Assembly: GCA_934343805.1 (NCBI GenBank)
Contig: CAKRIN010000030.1
Location: 1-30,344, forward strand
DNA length: 30,344 bases
Direction: 5' to 3'
From: an uncultured Lachnospira sp.
GTDB taxonomy: Bacteria; Bacillota; Clostridia; Lachnospirales; Lachnospiraceae
Made by a program: the position numbers and the translations under genes. Below are positions 1-10,636 of this stretch, piece after piece (the first letter of the stretch is position 1; the number at the start of each line of letters is the position of its first letter). The notes beneath the pieces were generated by a model. The model was not told where the DNA came from. It searched no databases and was given only the letters and a program-made list of their open reading frames with translations.

Positions 1-221
1 TCTTATCCTCTTGACCTCATCTCGCATAATTACATACTAATCTGCTTTCTTCTCCTGCTTTAGTACGCTTTCCCTCTCACAATTCCAATTCCTGTGATTC
101 TCCTTTTGCAACTGACATGCAAAAAAGTACTAATCGGAACTAATATAAAAAGGCTTCGTAAAGTGTCCTTGTAACTGTAATACATGGTCTACATATTCCA
201 GTTACACTGCTACAACATAGC

Positions 222-362
222 GGTATTCCGACTGTAAACTATACGCATAATAAAAAAGCATTGAGCCAAAAGATAACACCAGCGTACACACGCCACAGAT
301 GGTGTCATTACCTAATCGCTCAATGCTTGTTATTATGCAGTACAGTTTACCGGAGAGATACC
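222..362 (-). other. Long imperfect hairpin downstream of fhs; rest of 1-409 without a gene
   Basis: Positions 1-409 hold no supportable gene. Positions 222-267 and 316-362 are inverted repeats of about 40 bp with small bulges; the innermost 7-10 bp (left arm ending near 267, right arm starting near 317) and the GTAAACT segment pair perfectly. A second nested hairpin (AACACCA / TGGTGTC, about 275-307) lies in the loop. A smaller inverted repeat (TGTAACTG / CAGTTACA) lies at about 169-206, and a 12-bp perfect palindrome ACTCCCGGGAGT at 391-402. On the minus strand this region is the 3' flank of fhs, so it could be a 3'-end structure or terminator, but no clean U-run follows the main hairpin. 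It could also be a non-coding RNA or a miniature inverted-repeat element. The strand is uncertain. Confidence 0.45.
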
Positions 363-409
363 ACACTCCTACACAAACCACCTATCTCCCACTCCCGGGA
401 GTCACTTTT

Positions 410-2080
410 CTAGAATAACCCGGTTATTACTCCATCATCATTAACATCTATATTATATGCTGCTGGTGACTTTGAAAGTCCTGGCATTGTCATTACTGAA
501 CCTGTAAGTACTACTATGAAGCCTGCACCTGCTGATACATATGCTTCTCTTACATTCATCTCAAATCCTTCCGGACGTCCAAGTAATGTAGGATCGTCTG
601 AAAGTGAATACTGTGTCTTAGCCATGCAGACTGGAAGATTACCAAATCCTAACTGCTCAAGCTGCGCAATCTGCTTGTTAGCTGCTGGTGAATAATTAAC
701 ACTTCCTGCACCATATATTTCTTTGGCAATTGTCTCAATCTTGGCTTTAACTGGCTGATCTGTATCATACAGGCAGTGGAAATTACTCTTCTTTGTTTCA
801 AGTGTCTTAAGAACTTTCTCCGCAAGTTCAATTCCACCTTCTCCACCCATTTCCCATACTTTGGCAAGGGCAAATTCACAGCCTTTATCTTCACAGAACT
901 TCTGTATATAATCTAATTCTGCCTGTGTATCTGATACAAATGCGTTAAGTGTAACAACCACAGGTACTCCGTATTTCTGAAGATTCTCAATATGCTTTTC
1001 AAGGTTTACAATACCTTTCTTTAATGCATCAAGATTCTCTGCTGATAATTCTGTCTTAGGTACTCCACCATTGTACTTAAGTGCTCTTACTGTTGCTACC
1101 AGTACAACTGCATCTGGCTTTAAGCCTGACTTGCGGCACTTGATATCAAAGAATTTCTCTGCACCTAAATCTGCGCCGAATCCAGCCTCTGTGATAACAT
1201 AATCTGCCATCTTAAGTGCTGTCTTAGTTGCTCTTACTGAGTTACATCCATGTGCAATATTGGCAAATGGTCCACCATGCACTAATGCCGGAGTATGCTC
1301 AAGTGTCTGGATAATGTTAGGCTTTAATGCATCCTTTAATAAAGCTGCCATTGAACCTACTGCCTTGATATCTGCTGCTGTAACAGGCTGTCCCTGATAA
1401 TTATACGCAACTACCATCTTACCAAGTCTTTCCTTTAAATCCTTCATATCTGTTGCAAGACATAATACTGCCATAATCTCTGATGCAACTGTGATAACAA
1501 AATGATCCTCTCTTACTGTTCCATCAACCTTAGAACCAAGACCTACAACAATATTTCTAAGGACACGGTCATTCATATCCATACATCTTTTCCATGTAAC
1601 ACATCTTGGATCAATTCCAAGTTCGTTACCCTGCTGTATATGATTATCAAGAAGTGCTGCACATAAGTTGTTAGCTGATGTAATTGCATGGAAATCGCCT
1701 GTAAAATGCAGATTCAGTTCTTCCATAGGAACTACCTGAGCATATCCACCACCAGCTGCTCCGCCTTTAATTCCGAAACATGGTCCAAGGGATGGCTCAC
1801 GAAGTGCTATAACTGCATTCTTACCAAGCTTGCCAAATGCTTCTCCAAGTCCTACAGTAATTGTTGTCTTTCCCTCTCCTGCCGGAGTTGGGTTAATAGC
1901 TGTAACAAGAATTAACTTGCCATCTTCATTATTCTTAATGCTGTTGATGTACTCGTCTGATATCTTAGCCTTATACTTTCCGTATAACTCAAGATCATCT
2001 TCACTTATGCCACATCTGGCTGCAACATTCTTAATTGGCTCCATTACCGCTTCCTGTGCAATTTCAATATCTGTCTTCAT
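410..2080 (-). CDS. fhs: Formate--tetrahydrofolate ligase (10-formyl-THF synthetase)
   Basis: This cytoplasmic enzyme joins formate to tetrahydrofolate using ATP, giving 10-formyl-THF for purine and one-carbon metabolism. It can run in reverse to make ATP and formate. The 556-residue length is normal for the family. The ATP-binding loop TPAGEGKTT is at residues 65-73, followed by the conserved segment with [19 protein letters not shown] near 94-112. The glycine-rich C-terminal part ([20 protein letters not shown]) is also typical. The ATG at 2080 has AAAGGAGAAG about 8 nt upstream, which supports this start. It is transcribed alone, behind a tandem glycine riboswitch (2110-2298) and a TTGACA-N17-TATTAT promoter. 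The neighbouring alanine/glycine symporter and formate channel fit a glycine/formate theme. Confidence 0.97.
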   Translation of the reverse strand: MKTDIEIAQEAVMEPIKNVAARCGISEDDLELYGKYKAKISDEYINSIKNNEDGKLILVTAINPTPAGEGKTTITVGLGEAFGKLGKNAVIALREPSLGPCFGIKGGAAGGGYAQVVPMEELNLHFTGDFHAITSANNLCAALLDNHIQQGNELGIDPRCVTWKRCMDMNDRVLRNIVVGLGSKVDGTVREDHFVITVASEIMAVLCLATDMKDLKERLGKMVVAYNYQGQPVTAADIKAVGSMAALLKDALKPNIIQTLEHTPALVHGGPFANIAHGCNSVRATKTALKMADYVITEAGFGADLGAEKFFDIKCRKSGLKPDAVVLVATVRALKYNGGVPKTELSAENLDALKKGIVNLEKHIENLQKYGVPVVVTLNAFVSDTQAELDYIQKFCEDKGCEFALAKVWEMGGEGGIELAEKVLKTLETKKSNFHCLYDTDQPVKAKIETIAKEIYGAGSVNYSPAANKQIAQLEQLGFGNLPVCMAKTQYSLSDDPTLLGRPEGFEMNVREAYVSAGAGFIVVLTGSVMTMPGLSKSPAAYNIDVNDDGVITGLF

Positions 2081-2109
2081 TCTGTTCTTCTCCTTTCAGG
2101 CACATATGC

Positions 2110-2298
2110 CTCTGTTAAAAACCTGAAAGATTCTCCCCAAGCAAATCAGCCTCTATATTCCTCATCCCTCTGCTTAGAAATTGCTTCTTCGGTGCTGTAT
2201 CTACACAGCTCTCCAGAGTTCCGTCCATAACCGGTCCTTTTGCCTGAGAGTTTCTGCAATCACCTTCGGCGCCACCTTCGTAGTCTCTCCCGGTCACA
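2110..2298 (-). promoter_or_regulatory. Tandem glycine riboswitch (gcvT RNA), leader of fhs
   Basis: Both aptamers are readable on the minus strand. Aptamer 1 (about 2298-2222) has GGGAGAG, GCGCCGAAGGTG and CTCTCAGGCAAAAGGACCG, closed by an ACCGG/CCGGT stem. Aptamer 2 (about 2220-2110) has ACTCTGGAGAG, CACCGAAGAAGCAA and TCTTTCAGG, closed by ACTCTG/CAGAGG. This is the standard two-aptamer glycine riboswitch arrangement. It points into fhs (start 2080), not toward the divergent symporter. The segment CTTTCAGG (2129-2122) of aptamer 2 is exactly complementary to CCTGAAAG (2100-2093), which abuts the fhs ribosome binding site. Glycine binding should therefore free the site: a translational ON switch. 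The switch direction is inferred; the aptamer identity is strong. Confidence 0.93.
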
Positions 2299-2322
2299 TC
2301 ATCCGGACATTCCCTTAATAGG

Positions 2323-2354
2323 AAAAAAAGCGTCTTGCTATGTCTGCAAAACGC
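2323..2354 (-). terminator. Terminator-like hairpin at the 5' end of the fhs leader
   Basis: On the minus strand GCGTTTTGC (2354-2346) and GCAAGACGC (2338-2330) form a 9-bp stem with a 7-nt loop, followed directly by seven U (2329-2323). The one imperfect pair is a U.G wobble on the minus strand and a C.A mismatch on the plus strand, so the minus-strand RNA folds better. It lies between the presumed fhs promoter and the glycine riboswitch. The plus strand also has T-rich sequence after the stem and might terminate weakly. Confidence 0.6.
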
Positions 2355-2369
2355 CTTTATTTTTCAATC

Positions 2370-2398
2370 ATAATATATAATTGCTAAGTTTTTGTCAA
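2370..2398 (-). promoter_or_regulatory. Sigma-A promoter for riboswitch-fhs
   Basis: On the minus strand TTGACA (2398-2393), a 17-bp spacer and TATTAT (2375-2370) match the housekeeping consensus at 11 of 12 positions. Transcription would start near 2363, giving a leader of about 280 nt that carries the terminator-like hairpin and both glycine aptamers. Confidence 0.7.
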
Positions 2399-2450
2399 TA
2401 AGCAACATTTCACAAAAATGTTTATTATATTAGGAAATACTTATAATTAA

Positions 2451-2479
2451 TTGAAATGTATGCGATTTTATGGTAGAAT
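2451..2479 (+). promoter_or_regulatory. Sigma-A promoter for the AGCS symporter
   Basis: TTGAAA (2451-2456), a 17-bp spacer and TAGAAT (2474-2479) lie 38 bp upstream of the symporter start. The ribosome binding site AGGGAG (2501-2506) is 10 nt before the ATG. The short leader contains no riboswitch. Confidence 0.7.
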
Positions 2480-2516
2480 TTGTCTTAATTTTTTATAAAA
2501 AGGGAGAATACATAAT

Positions 2517-3935
2517 ATGTTTAGTAAAATCAATACTATTCTCGATACTATTGACGCATATGTCTGGGGAATCCCACTCATTGTCCTTATCCTTGCAGTT
2601 GGTCTGTTTCTTACTATCAGACTTAAGGGTGTTCAGTTTACTAATCTTGGACGTGCTTTTAAGTACATTTTCAAAGACGAAACTGATGGAAAGCATGGTG
2701 AAGTGAGTAGTTTCGCAGCATTATGTACAGCACTTTCAGCAACAATCGGTACAGGTAATATCGTAGGTGTTGCTACTGCCATTGTCTCAGGCGGTCCTGG
2801 TGCATTATTCTGGATGTGGCTTGCTGCCTTAGTTGGTACTGCTACCAAATACGCTGAGTGTCTTTTAGCAGTTAAGTTCAGACAGGTTGACGAAGATGGT
2901 CATGTTGTTGGTGGACCTTTTAACTACATTGAACATGGTATGGGGCCTAAGTGGAAATGGCTTGCAAAAATATTTGCTTTCTTTGGTATAGGCGTTGGTC
3001 TTTTAGGAATTGGTACATTTACACAGGTAAACGGAATCTCTTCTGCTGTTAATAATTTCTTTGATCCTAACAACGCATGGACTGTTTCATTATTTGGAAG
3101 AACATATTCATGGACTGTAGTTATAAGCTGTCTTATCCTTACATTCTGTGTTGCTCTTGTTCTTATTGGTGGAATCCAGAGAATTTCTAAAGTTGCTCAG
3201 GTTATTGTTCCATTTATGGCTGCAACATATTTTTTAGCAGGTATTCTTATTATTTTATTTAATATTACAGATGTTCCTGCTGCCATCCTTACAATTGTGC
3301 AGAGTGCATTTGGTCTTAAGGCCGCTGCTGGTGGTGCCCTTGGTGCCATGGTTGTAGCTATGCAGAAGGGTATTGCAAGAGGTATCTTCTCTAATGAGGC
3401 CGGTCTTGGTAGTGCACCTATTGCCGCTGCTGCTGCCCGTACCAATGAACCTGTACGTCAGGGGCTTGTATCTATGACAGGTACTTTTATTGATACTATT
3501 ATCATCTGTTCAATTACAGGTATTGCAATTGTTCTTACAGGAGCTTACGATATGGGACTTGAAGGTGTTGCAGTAACAACTAAAGCATTCCAGTCAGGAC
3601 TTCCTTTCCCTGATGGAGTTGCTTCATTTATTCTTATGTTATGTCTCGTATTCTTTGCATTTACAACTATTCTTGGCTGGGATTATTATTCTGAGCGCTG
3701 CCTTGAATACCTTACTAATGGTAAGAAGAAATGTATCAAGGCATACAGATGGGTATATATCCTCTGCGTATTCATTGGTCCTTATATGACAGTATCTGCG
3801 GTATGGACAATTGCAGATATATTTAATGGTCTGATGGCTATTCCTAACCTTATTGCACTCGTTGCTTTAAGCGGCGTGGTTGCTAAGGAAACTAAAGATT
3901 ATCTTGACAGAATTAAGAAAAAAGAAATTGAGTAA
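2517..3935 (+). CDS. Alanine/glycine:cation symporter (AGCS family)
   Basis: This inner-membrane secondary transporter takes up alanine and/or glycine with Na+ (or H+). The 472-residue protein has about ten hydrophobic segments. The family hallmark begins near residue 62 (SSFAALCTALSATIGTGNIV) and continues into GGPGALFWMWLAA. A second conserved segment, AMQKGIARGIFSNEAGLGSA, lies near residues 282-301. The ATG at 2517 is placed by AGGGAG 10 nt upstream. It is divergent from fhs, whose leader senses glycine, so glycine is an attractive substrate, though that is inference. It is a single gene closed by the perfect bidirectional terminator at 3952-3998. Confidence 0.95.
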   Translation: MFSKINTILDTIDAYVWGIPLIVLILAVGLFLTIRLKGVQFTNLGRAFKYIFKDETDGKHGEVSSFAALCTALSATIGTGNIVGVATAIVSGGPGALFWMWLAALVGTATKYAECLLAVKFRQVDEDGHVVGGPFNYIEHGMGPKWKWLAKIFAFFGIGVGLLGIGTFTQVNGISSAVNNFFDPNNAWTVSLFGRTYSWTVVISCLILTFCVALVLIGGIQRISKVAQVIVPFMAATYFLAGILIILFNITDVPAAILTIVQSAFGLKAAAGGALGAMVVAMQKGIARGIFSNEAGLGSAPIAAAAARTNEPVRQGLVSMTGTFIDTIIICSITGIAIVLTGAYDMGLEGVAVTTKAFQSGLPFPDGVASFILMLCLVFFAFTTILGWDYYSERCLEYLTNGKKKCIKAYRWVYILCVFIGPYMTVSAVWTIADIFNGLMAIPNLIALVALSGVVAKETKDYLDRIKKKEIE

Positions 3936-3951
3936 TTGATTTCTTATATAT

Positions 3952-3998
3952 AAAACGCCAGTCATGAATTCTCTGATTAATTCATGACTGGCGTTTTT
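3952..3998. terminator. Bidirectional intrinsic terminator between symporter and formate channel genes
   Basis: Arms 3952-3970 and 3979-3997 are a perfect 19-bp inverted repeat with an 8-nt loop. The arms end in AAAA and TTTT(T), so each strand has a U-run after the stem. It serves the converging AGCS gene (stop 3935) and the formate channel gene (stop codon 4002-4004). Confidence 0.93.
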
Positions 3999-4001
3999 AA
4001 T

Positions 4002-4841
4002 TTATCTGTTTGCTTTCTTTCCTCCAACACCATTAATATACATCAACGGTATTCCGAAGAATGCCATTCCTCCAACAATATTACCTATTGTAACAGGAAT
4101 AAGATTATTAAATATAAAATTCGGTATATTCAATGTACTAAGCTGCTGTGCCGTATAACCATATTGCTCCATTGCATCTTTCACATATAATGGATTAAGT
4201 TTTGCTATCATTCCTGCAGGTACATAATACATATTAGCAACACAGTGCTCATAACCGCTTACAACAAAAAGAAGTATTATAAAAAAACAGCATAACAGTT
4301 TTCCGGTTACATCCTTTGCACGTGCCGCAAGCATAACTGCTGCACACACAAGTATGTTACATAATACTCCTGATGCAAGCGCTGTTGTAAAATCAAGATT
4401 ACATTTTCCAAGTGCAACTTTAATTGTATATGCACCAAGTATTCCTGACGAATAATTATACTGTCCACTTACATAGTCAATACATGTAAGCAATAACGAG
4501 CCAAGAAGGTTTCCTAAATATACTACAACAAGCATTCGTATAAGTTTAAGCGCTGTATGTTTCTTCTGTACAGTTGCCATAATCGCAAGACAGTCTCCTG
4601 TAAAAAGTTCTGCGCCTGTCATAACAACCATCATAAGTCCCATTGGGAATACAACTCCTGCAACCAGACGAGCAAGTCCTACATTGGCAATATCATGTGC
4701 AGCTACACTGCTTCCGGCTGCTCCAAATGCAATCATCATTCCTGCAAGTATGGCTTTCATAAAAAGCTTGTATGCTGGACAGTCAACCTTTCCCACACAT
4801 CCTTCTACATAATTTTCTATAGCTTCTTTCATAGATAACAT
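4002..4841 (-). CDS. Formate/nitrite transporter family channel
   Basis: This inner-membrane channel of the FNT (FocA/NirC/FdhC) family would move formate or a related small anion. Six hydrophobic segments are visible, with family-typical stretches such as KAILAGMMIAFGAAGSSVAA near the N-terminus, MTGAELFTGDCLAI, and GNIVGGMAFFGIPLMY near the C-terminus. The open frame extends to 4880, but I choose the ATG at 4841 (MLSMKEAIENYVE) because GGGAGGA lies about 8 nt upstream; this gives 279 residues, normal for the family. It is a single gene with its own promoter at 4916-4944. Proximity to fhs makes formate the likely substrate. The last hydrophobic segment ends close to the stop. Confidence 0.92.
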   Translation of the reverse strand: MLSMKEAIENYVEGCVGKVDCPAYKLFMKAILAGMMIAFGAAGSSVAAHDIANVGLARLVAGVVFPMGLMMVVMTGAELFTGDCLAIMATVQKKHTALKLIRMLVVVYLGNLLGSLLLTCIDYVSGQYNYSSGILGAYTIKVALGKCNLDFTTALASGVLCNILVCAAVMLAARAKDVTGKLLCCFFIILLFVVSGYEHCVANMYYVPAGMIAKLNPLYVKDAMEQYGYTAQQLSTLNIPNFIFNNLIPVTIGNIVGGMAFFGIPLMYINGVGGKKANR

Positions 4842-4915
4842 CTTTAGTTCCTCCCTGATTGTGTATTTTGTTAATTCCAATCATTTTATTTGTGTATACA
4901 AAATACATCTTGCAT

Positions 4916-4944
4916 ATTATAGCAAGCTGAATATTCATTTACAA
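4916..4944 (-). promoter_or_regulatory. Sigma-A promoter for the formate channel gene
   Basis: On the minus strand TTGTAA (4944-4939), a 17-bp spacer and a perfect TATAAT (4921-4916) precede the gene by about 75 bp. A partly palindromic TTTGTATACAC stretch lies between promoter and start (about 4893-4903) and could be an operator, which is speculation. Confidence 0.7.
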
Positions 4945-4995
4945 GTTTCTTATGCAGTACAATCTTTTAGGTTGTTTAACAAACATCACTGCATG

Positions 4996-5046
4996 GCAAA
5001 AAGCACCTGCCAGAACACAACCCTACAGGCGTTCTGACAGGTGCTT
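4996..5046 (-). terminator. Terminator of the ATP synthase operon
   Basis: Inverted repeats 5001-5016 and 5031-5046 (AAGCACCTG, one mismatch, CAGAAC) form a 16-nt stem with a 14-nt loop. On the minus strand the stem is followed by TTTTT. It lies about 35 bp beyond the atpC stop. Confidence 0.88.
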
Positions 5047-5079
5047 ATCAGTATATATTATATATACATTTATATTATT

Positions 5080-5493
5080 TTACTTTCCAGATGTTGCCTT
5101 AAGTCTTGCCATAGCTCTTGCAAGTGCTGCTCTTGAATGATAATACTCATGGATACTCTGCTTCTGGCGAAGTCTCTCCTCAGCCCTCTGCTTAGCTTCC
5201 TCTGCTCTTCTTACATCGATTTCCTCAGGCTTTTCTGCTGTCTCAACAAGAAGAGTTACACGATTATTGACGATTTCAACAAATCCCATTCCAACAACAG
5301 CGTGAACCCACTCGTCGCTGCCCTCTGGCTGGAACTTCATCTGACCTTCATCAATTGCAATAACCATATCTTCATGATGGGCAAGAATTTCCTTCTGTCC
5401 ATCGAACTCAGGCACAATCAGAGAACGGCATTTGCCAGCGAAAAACACCCGGTTAGCTGATATTACTTTTAAATAAAATGAACTTGTAGCCAT
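5080..5493 (-). CDS. atpC: ATP synthase F1 subunit epsilon
   Basis: This is the epsilon subunit of the F1 central stalk, which couples rotation and can inhibit ATP hydrolysis. It has 137 residues: an N-terminal beta-sandwich (FYLKVISANRVFFAGKCRSLIVPEFDGQKEILAHHEDMV) and a C-terminal helical hairpin rich in E, R and A (residues about 90-137). AAAGGA precedes the ATG at 5493. It is the last gene of the atp operon, 24 bp after atpD. Confidence 0.95.
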   Translation of the reverse strand: MATSSFYLKVISANRVFFAGKCRSLIVPEFDGQKEILAHHEDMVIAIDEGQMKFQPEGSDEWVHAVVGMGFVEIVNNRVTLLVETAEKPEEIDVRRAEEAKQRAEERLRQKQSIHEYYHSRAALARAMARLKATSGK

Positions 5494-5517
5494 TAGTTTT
5501 TCCTTTCTGGCAGGATG

Positions 5518-7823
<2,306 letters not shown>

Positions 7824-7856
7824 ATCTATACGCTTACCTTTCTTGTGACACTTACA

Positions 7857-9353
7857 TTATGCAAATTCTTTAACTGCTTCCAGAATATTCTTAACCAGCT
7901 CATCATTAATCTCTTTCTTATCTTCAATCTGCTTTCCTATTTCAGGATGCTTGAGATCTAAGAATTCAAGTAATTCTGTCTGGTGTTTCTTAACTTCCTT
8001 AGTAGGTATCTCATCAAATACACCATTGTTAGCCATAATAAGTGTCATAACCTGCTCGTGCATTGAAAGCGGATGACAGAGTGGCTGCTTCAAAAGCTCC
8101 ATAAGGGCTTTTCCGTGCTGTAACTGTGCCTTGGTTGCATCATCAAGATCTGATGCGAACTGTGTAAATACTTCCATCTCTCTGTACTGTGCAAGGTCAA
8201 TTCTTATGCTACCTGATGCCTTTTTCATTGCCTTGGTCTGGGCTGCACCACCAACTCGTGAAACTGAAAGACCTACATTAACGGCTGGTCTCATACCTGA
8301 ATTAAACAGGTTAGTTTCAAGGAATATCTGGCCATCTGTGATAGAGATAACATTTGTAGGGATATATGCTGATACATCACCAGCCTGTGTCTCTATTATA
8401 GGAAGTGCTGTTATTGAGCCTCCACCTAACTCATCACTTAAACGGCTTGACCTTTCAAGAAGTCTTGAATGAAGATAGAATACATCTCCAGGATAAGCCT
8501 CTCGTCCAGGTGATCTTTCAAGCAAAAGTGAAAGCGCTCTGTACGCTACCGCATGTTTGCTCAAATCATCATATACTATAAGAACATCCTTTCCCTGATG
8601 CATGAAATGTTCTGCCATTGCAGTACCTGCATATGGAGCTATATACTGAAGCGATGCAGGATCACTTGCTGTTGAAGATACAACAATTGAATAATCCATT
8701 GCACCATGCTTGGTAAGTGTTGAAACTACCTTGGCAACTGTAGATGCTTTCTGACCGATTGCAACATACACACAGATAACACCTTTACCCTTCTGGTTAA
8801 TAATTGTATCTGTGGCAATTGATGTCTTACCAGTCTGACGATCACCAATAATAAGTTCTCGCTGTCCACGGCCAATTGGGAACATTGAATCAATTGAAAG
8901 TATTCCTGTTTCCATTGGTGTGCTTACAGACTTACGGTCTACGATACCAGGAGCATCTTCCTCGATTGGTCTGTAATCTTCTTCTTTAATATCGCCTTTT
9001 CCATCAACAGGCTCGCCAAGTGCATTGATTACTCTTCCTACAAATGCGCTGCCTACCGGAATTCCGGCTTTTTTCTTGGTTCTTACAACCTTAGTTCCTT
9101 CTTTGATTCCTGTATCCCTGCCGAACAAGATAACACCTATCTCATTCTCACGGATATCCTGAACCATTCCTTTTACTCCATTATCAAATACTACGATTTC
9201 ACCATACATTGCATGGTCAATTCCGTATACAGTAGCAATTCCGTCGCCGACCCATATTACATTACCAGTCTCACGGCTTGCTTCATCCCAATTGAAGTTC
9301 TCAATCTCACTCTGGATAATGGAGATAATATCTGTTGCACTAATTGCGCCCAC
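7857..9353 (-). CDS. atpA: ATP synthase F1 subunit alpha
   Basis: This is the non-catalytic nucleotide-binding subunit of F1. The Walker A loop GDRQTGKT is near residues 170-177. The signature region [20 protein letters not shown] is intact. The frame can be read from a GTG at 9362 that overlaps the atpH stop, but that codon abuts the GGGAGG site (9367-9362) with no spacing. The in-frame GTG at 9353 is 8 nt after the site, so I choose it; the protein then begins (V/M)[17 protein letters not shown] and has 498 residues. The non-AUG start and overlap with atpH suggest translational coupling. Confidence 0.95.
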   Translation of the reverse strand: MGAISATDIISIIQSEIENFNWDEASRETGNVIWVGDGIATVYGIDHAMYGEIVVFDNGVKGMVQDIRENEIGVILFGRDTGIKEGTKVVRTKKKAGIPVGSAFVGRVINALGEPVDGKGDIKEEDYRPIEEDAPGIVDRKSVSTPMETGILSIDSMFPIGRGQRELIIGDRQTGKTSIATDTIINQKGKGVICVYVAIGQKASTVAKVVSTLTKHGAMDYSIVVSSTASDPASLQYIAPYAGTAMAEHFMHQGKDVLIVYDDLSKHAVAYRALSLLLERSPGREAYPGDVFYLHSRLLERSSRLSDELGGGSITALPIIETQAGDVSAYIPTNVISITDGQIFLETNLFNSGMRPAVNVGLSVSRVGGAAQTKAMKKASGSIRIDLAQYREMEVFTQFASDLDDATKAQLQHGKALMELLKQPLCHPLSMHEQVMTLIMANNGVFDEIPTKEVKKHQTELLEFLDLKHPEIGKQIEDKKEINDELVKNILEAVKEFA

Positions 9354-9358
9354 AGGGG

Positions 9359-9880
9359 TCACCTCCCAGTTAATTTTCTTTCAAGCTGACGAAAACGACC
9401 TTCAAAACTTCTGTCGTATTCCTTGTGATGCGCTCTTACAACATATCCGCCTAAGAGATCCGCATCTACTGTCTTTGTCAGTTCAATTGTATAATCCGGA
9501 TATCTGCTCTTTAAGAAATCCTGTGCCTGCTTTGCATTTTCCTCTGCATCACTGCTGTCCGCATTTATAAGCTGTGCTTTTAAAATGTGGTTTGCTTCAT
9601 CATCAATTCTGTAATATGAATCAAATATGTCTCTCATCTCATCACAATAACCAAGCTTGCACATTTCTTTAATGAAATTCTTCATAAGCTCCTTGGTATC
9701 ATCAAGTGCAAATACTTTATCAATGATGTCATATTTCTTTGCAAGAGGTATTTCAGGATTCGTGAGGATTTTCTGAAGTTCTGAAGTTTTGCTGTATAAC
9801 TCATCAGCCCTTCTTACATCCTCTCTGTTCACAGACAACCGGTGTAAAACTATTGCATTATTTACTGCTGCCTGCGTCAT
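9359..9880 (-). CDS. atpH: ATP synthase F1 subunit delta (OSCP)
   Basis: Delta links the top of F1 to the peripheral b stalk. The protein has the helical N-terminal domain ([21 protein letters not shown]) and the C-terminal motif with [14 protein letters not shown] near residues 144-157, typical of the family. The frame opens with GTG-ATG at 9889, but GGTGA 6 nt upstream favours the ATG at 9880 (MTQAAVNNA), giving 173 residues. The start overlaps the end of atpF by about 23 bp, and the end overlaps the region upstream of the atpA start, so the genes are probably translationally coupled. Confidence 0.93.
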   Translation of the reverse strand: MTQAAVNNAIVLHRLSVNREDVRRADELYSKTSELQKILTNPEIPLAKKYDIIDKVFALDDTKELMKNFIKEMCKLGYCDEMRDIFDSYYRIDDEANHILKAQLINADSSDAEENAKQAQDFLKSRYPDYTIELTKTVDADLLGGYVVRAHHKEYDRSFEGRFRQLERKLTGR

Positions 9881-10310
9881 GAGCATCACCTGTCTTTACG
9901 ATTTTTCTTGCAGCTATGAGAGCGAGTCTTGCAATATCTGCCTGTGCAGCTTCTGTTGCTTTCTCTTTCTCTGTAGCTATATCAGCTTTTGCCTTTTCAA
10001 GCATTACTTCTGTTTCTTTTCTGGTCTTTTCCAAAGCTGCCTCATGCTCTTCCTGTGCTCTGTTTCTAGCATTTACAATAATTTCATCAGCTTCTGTCCT
10101 GGCACTTTCAAGCTTTTCATCATATGAAGCCTTTAATGCATCTGCTTCTTCCTGACTCTTCTTAGCGTCATCAAACTGCTGCTTAATCATATCTTCTCTT
10201 GCGTTGATTACTTTCATAACAGGCTTAAACAGGAACTTCTTAAACACCAGATATAAGACGAGCAGATTGACTACTGTCCATAATATATTCCATGGATCTA
10301 TACTTAACAC
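9858..10310 (-). CDS. atpF: ATP synthase Fo subunit b
   Basis: This is the peripheral stalk subunit. The N-terminal membrane helix is at residues about 5-25 (DPWNILWTVVNLLVLYLVF), followed by a long charged coiled-coil helix. The protein has 150 residues, a little short for the family. The start codon is GTG, placed by AAGGAAGG 8 nt upstream. It follows atpE by 52 bp and overlaps atpH. Confidence 0.95.
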   Translation of the reverse strand: MLSIDPWNILWTVVNLLVLYLVFKKFLFKPVMKVINAREDMIKQQFDDAKKSQEEADALKASYDEKLESARTEADEIIVNARNRAQEEHEAALEKTRKETEVMLEKAKADIATEKEKATEAAQADIARLALIAARKIVKTGDAHDAGSSK

Positions 10311-10362
10311 TAGCTTCGCCTTCCTTTCTATCTTGTCTTAGTTATCTTTCCCATAAATGTTA

Positions 10363-10590
10363 TTAGCCTAAGAAAAGGATTATAAGAAGGGCAATAACGA
10401 AACCATAAATAGCTGTTGCCTCTGCAAGGGCACAACCTAAAAGAAGTGACTTACTAATTTTGCTCTCTGCCTCTGGCTGTCTTGCGATAGCGTCTACTGC
10501 ACTGCTTGTTGCCTTACCGATACCAAGACCAGCACCGATACCTGTTAATACTGCTATACCTGCTCCGATTGCTACTAAAATTGTTGACAT
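10363..10590 (-). CDS. atpE: ATP synthase Fo subunit c (ring)
   Basis: This 75-residue proteolipid forms the rotor ring. It has two hydrophobic helices joined by the polar loop ARQPEA (36-41). The ion-carrying Glu57 is in AEATAIYG, and Gln38 is in the loop. Na+-type rings usually carry Ser right after the Glu; here it is Ala58, so the Na+ signature is incomplete and H+ specificity is more likely. There is a good AAAGGAG site before the ATG. It lies between atpB and atpF. Confidence 0.96.
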   Translation of the reverse strand: MSTILVAIGAGIAVLTGIGAGLGIGKATSSAVDAIARQPEAESKISKSLLLGCALAEATAIYGFVIALLIILFLG

Positions 10591-10636
10591 AATAATAATC
10601 TCCTTTTTAAAACATTTATTCTTGTTACTTGTACTC

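Noticed and set aside
1..27. Possible start of a minus-strand gene running off the left edge (ATG at 27).
   Set aside because: Only nine codons are inside the window, an in-frame stop lies just upstream, and no ribosome binding site is at a usable distance.
2113..2297. A 60-residue minus-strand open frame over the riboswitch.
   Set aside because: The sequence is explained by both glycine aptamers, and the frame has no convincing start site.
5137..5460. Plus-strand open frame of 107 residues opposite atpC.
   Set aside because: It is a shadow of atpC. It has no ribosome binding site and its composition follows the reverse complement of a real gene.
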